Source: an uncultured Opitutales bacterium (GTDB lineage Bacteria; Verrucomicrobiota; Verrucomicrobiia; Opitutales; UBA2995). From it: DNA of 6,664 nt. Position numbers and translations under genes: made by a program. The stretch is from positions 1-6,664 of the forward strand of contig CALGUT010000565.1 of the NCBI GenBank assembly GCA_937920335.1, written 5' to 3'. Each line of letters starts with the position of its first letter. The stretch's first letter is position 1. Of this stretch, positions 4,534-6,664 are shown one piece after another. The notes beneath the pieces were generated by a model that saw only the letters and a program-made list of their open reading frames with translations, made no database searches and was not told the DNA's origin.

Positions 4534-6664
4534 ATGGAAGACAACTTAAATTCATCACAGGCTGAAATTGCTGCCAGAAAGCAAAAAGCTAAAATAAAAA
4601 AAAGATTCTTCGACGATCCATTCCGTCGCTCCCCAAGAGACTATCTTTTAATGTTTCGTGAAAGGTGGTACTACGGGGCGATCCCGGCGATCTTAATCAT
4701 GGCTGCCATGATCTTTTTGGAAAGCCGTAAAGACGAGGTCTATGAAACATACGTATCTCTTGTCTTCGAACCTAAGTCGGTAACAGTCCTCGAAAACATC
4801 GAAGCAGTCGATGCGACTTTATCAGAGATAGAGATAAACAACCATTTGGAGAAACTTATAAGTCGAGCGTTTTTCGACGACTTTACGAGGTCTCTCACAC
4901 AAGATGATGTAGATCGAATCATCGAACCTTATATAAATTACGAAGAGCCAGAAAAAACTCCCTCGCTCGCAGCGATAATACGCCCCCCCAATTTGGAGGT
5001 TCAGTCCATTCGGGACACCAGTATCGCAAGAGTCTTAATAAGACATAAAGACCCTTATACCGCTGTCTTTCTAGCAAACCACATTGCTAGGAAGTATATT
5101 GATTTTAACATGAATCAGTCTCAAAACAGCACTAATTCTGTGGTCGTATTCTTAACTCGCGAAGCTGAAAAACTTAATGACCAGCTCGCCGCGGCCACAA
5201 AGAACATTCAGGACTATCGTTCTAAATACAACCTAGCCAAACTAGGAGACGATCAGAATGTTGTTTACCAAAGGGCCACTACACTCGACGGACAATTGAT
5301 TGCTGCGGAAATCGATCGCATCGACCTCTCAACAAAGTTTGAGAAAGTAAGACAGTATAAGGAAAACGAATTTAACCTACTTGAGCTTCCTGACATCGGA
5401 ACATACGGTAATATCCCTGCGCTCGAAACCCAAAAAGAGGCCCTCATACAAGAGGCCGCTCTATTGGACCAAAAGTACCTGGAAAATCACCCAAGGGTTC
5501 AGCAGAACGTCAAAGCGATTGAGAGCATCGACAAACTAGTTGCAGCCCAACTTAGACAGGCGATTGTCGACCTCGAAACCCGACTTACCATTGCCGTGGA
5601 AAAAGAGTCTCAAATTAAGGCGCAAAAGGTTGAAGCCGATAAGAAACTCTTAGAGCTCGACAAGATATCCGTCGAATTCGAGTTGCTCACTGACCAAGCG
5701 CTCACTGCAAGAAACGCACTAACCACCGTTCAAGAAAGGCTCAGCGAAGTAACTATCGCCAGTAGAATTGAAAATACAAATATAAAGCTAAACGATGAAG
5801 CGTTCGTACCGTTCAAACCCGTTGAACCAAATATGCAGAAGGCATTCATCCAATCCTTTATTCTGGGAACGCTACTAATCATGGTTCTGCCACTAGGGTT
5901 TGGAGTTTTTGATACCCGCCTGAAATCGTCTTGGGAAATCGAAGACCTACTAGAATCGCGTTTGATCGGAGAGGTTCCCAAGTTGAGCTCCGTAAATAAA
6001 AAAGACAGACCGCTAGTCGTTATCAAGGACGTCAGCGAAGTCGCTTCTGAAAGTTTCAGAGGTATCTTCAGTCAATTCGAGATACAGGAATCTGGCAACG
6101 CGAATGGCATGATAATGGTCACCAGTACCATGCCAAATGAAGGGAAGAGCCTTATCGCCAGCAACTTAGCCGCCACTTTCGCGAATCACGGGAAAAAAGC
6201 GTTGCTGATAGACTTTGATTTCCGCCGACCAAGCCTTCATGGGAACTTTGAGATTAAAAACTCTCATGGTTCGCTTAAATGGTTAAAAGATCCCAACTCC
6301 AACCTGGATTCTATACTAGACGATCAGCACCTTGGAATCATTGAATATAGTCCCAACTTCTTCTTGCTCAGAACCGGAGGGGTAAATCGAAAACCAACCG
6401 AACTATTCGGTCAGGAAAAACTAGTAAAGCTGATCGAAAAAATCAAAGAAACATTCGATATCATCGTTCTAGATACTCCCCCCGTCGGACTATTTCCGGA
6501 CGCGCTACTACTTGCTCAGAAAACTGACTATATCTTCTACGTGTGCAGATTCAACAAAGTCAGCATGTTCAAGATCCAGCATTTTATCGATAAGCTCAAA
6601 GAAACGACCGGAAAGCTTTCCGGTATCGTTCTCAACGGTATTCCTGTAGGCAGAGCATCTGGTT
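4534..6664 (+). CDS. Wzc-like polysaccharide co-polymerase with BY-kinase domain (3' partial)
   Basis: This inner-membrane protein controls polymer length and carries a cytoplasmic bacterial tyrosine kinase. The window shows 710 codons with no stop, so the end lies beyond it. After a basic N-terminus (about 1-45), TM1 is at about 46-62, then a Wzz-like periplasmic domain with long coiled-coil stretches (about 200-405) and an ENHPRV motif (317-322). Prolines 426, 429 and 432 precede TM2 (about 437-459), as in Wzz proteins. The kinase has Walker A STMPNEGKS (531-539, Lys538), Walker A' LLIDFDFRRP (557-566, Asp560 and Asp562) and Walker B IIVLDTPP (643-650, Asp647), so it looks active. The EX2RX2R oligomerisation motif reads ESFRGIF (506-512), with Phe in place of the last Arg. 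The C-terminal Tyr cluster is not in view. It starts 42 nt after the OPX gene, without a Shine-Dalgarno. An A8 run lies at 4596-4603. Confidence 0.95.
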   Translation, partial: MEDNLNSSQAEIAARKQKAKIKKRFFDDPFRRSPRDYLLMFRERWYYGAIPAILIMAAMIFLESRKDEVYETYVSLVFEPKSVTVLENIEAVDATLSEIEINNHLEKLISRAFFDDFTRSLTQDDVDRIIEPYINYEEPEKTPSLAAIIRPPNLEVQSIRDTSIARVLIRHKDPYTAVFLANHIARKYIDFNMNQSQNSTNSVVVFLTREAEKLNDQLAAATKNIQDYRSKYNLAKLGDDQNVVYQRATTLDGQLIAAEIDRIDLSTKFEKVRQYKENEFNLLELPDIGTYGNIPALETQKEALIQEAALLDQKYLENHPRVQQNVKAIESIDKLVAAQLRQAIVDLETRLTIAVEKESQIKAQKVEADKKLLELDKISVEFELLTDQALTARNALTTVQERLSEVTIASRIENTNIKLNDEAFVPFKPVEPNMQKAFIQSFILGTLLIMVLPLGFGVFDTRLKSSWEIEDLLESRLIGEVPKLSSVNKKDRPLVVIKDVSEVASESFRGIFSQFEIQESGNANGMIMVTSTMPNEGKSLIASNLAATFANHGKKALLIDFDFRRPSLHGNFEIKNSHGSLKWLKDPNSNLDSILDDQHLGIIEYSPNFFLLRTGGVNRKPTELFGQEKLVKLIEKIKETFDIIVLDTPPVGLFPDALLLAQKTDYIFYVCRFNKVSMFKIQHFIDKLKETTGKLSGIVLNGIPVGRASG

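Noticed and set aside
4740..6026. Minus-strand open frames opposite the Wzc-like gene
   Set aside because: The plus strand carries one continuous recognisable protein over this whole stretch; the minus-strand frames lack any recognisable domain and are shadows.

Overview
The window is part of an exopolysaccharide or capsule biosynthesis and export locus from a Gram-negative (diderm) bacterium. All six genes lie on the + strand: the 3' part of an initiating sugar-phosphate transferase (WcaJ type), a GbsR/MarR-like winged-helix regulator, an RfaH-like NusG paralog, an outer-membrane beta-barrel protein, a short Wza-type polysaccharide export (OPX) protein, and most of a Wzc-type co-polymerase/BY-kinase cut by the window end. 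An outer-membrane barrel with a C-terminal Phe, a periplasmic OPX and a fused Wzc imply two membranes. The gene mix, moderate GC and weak ribosome binding sites remind me of marine Verrucomicrobiota (Opitutae), but that is an inference from gene style, not a proven assignment.

Layout. Positions 2-1276 hold the sugar transferase; its frame is open to the left edge, so the true start and probably the first membrane helix lie upstream. After a 111-nt gap, the regulator (1388-1894) and the RfaH-like gene (1895-2452) abut as TAAATG and look translationally coupled. Next is the largest non-coding stretch, 223 nt (2453-2675), with a plausible sigma70-like promoter and a leader segment resembling the E. 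coli ops element. The barrel (2676-3812), OPX protein (3865-4491) and Wzc-like protein (4534 to beyond 6664) follow with gaps of 52 and 42 nt and probably form one transcription unit. No convincing intrinsic terminator is visible anywhere.

How the parts fit. The transferase loads the first sugar phosphate onto undecaprenyl phosphate. The repeat unit would be completed, flipped and polymerised by enzymes not in this window. The Wzc-like protein controls chain length and couples the inner membrane to the periplasm. The short OPX protein lacks the C-terminal region that forms the Wza alpha-helical outer-membrane pore, so the adjacent beta-barrel is the obvious candidate pore. The RfaH-like factor probably lets RNA polymerase read through the long operon, and may help translation, since none of the five visible starts has a clear Shine-Dalgarno sequence. 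The GbsR-like protein probably controls the cassette and perhaps itself: copies of an ATTTTCAT octamer surround its start.

The overall gene set is a known type. The points most worth checking are the split export pore (short OPX plus barrel), the RfaH/ops-like/SD-poor arrangement, the regulator-RfaH pair, and an altered oligomerisation motif in the kinase.
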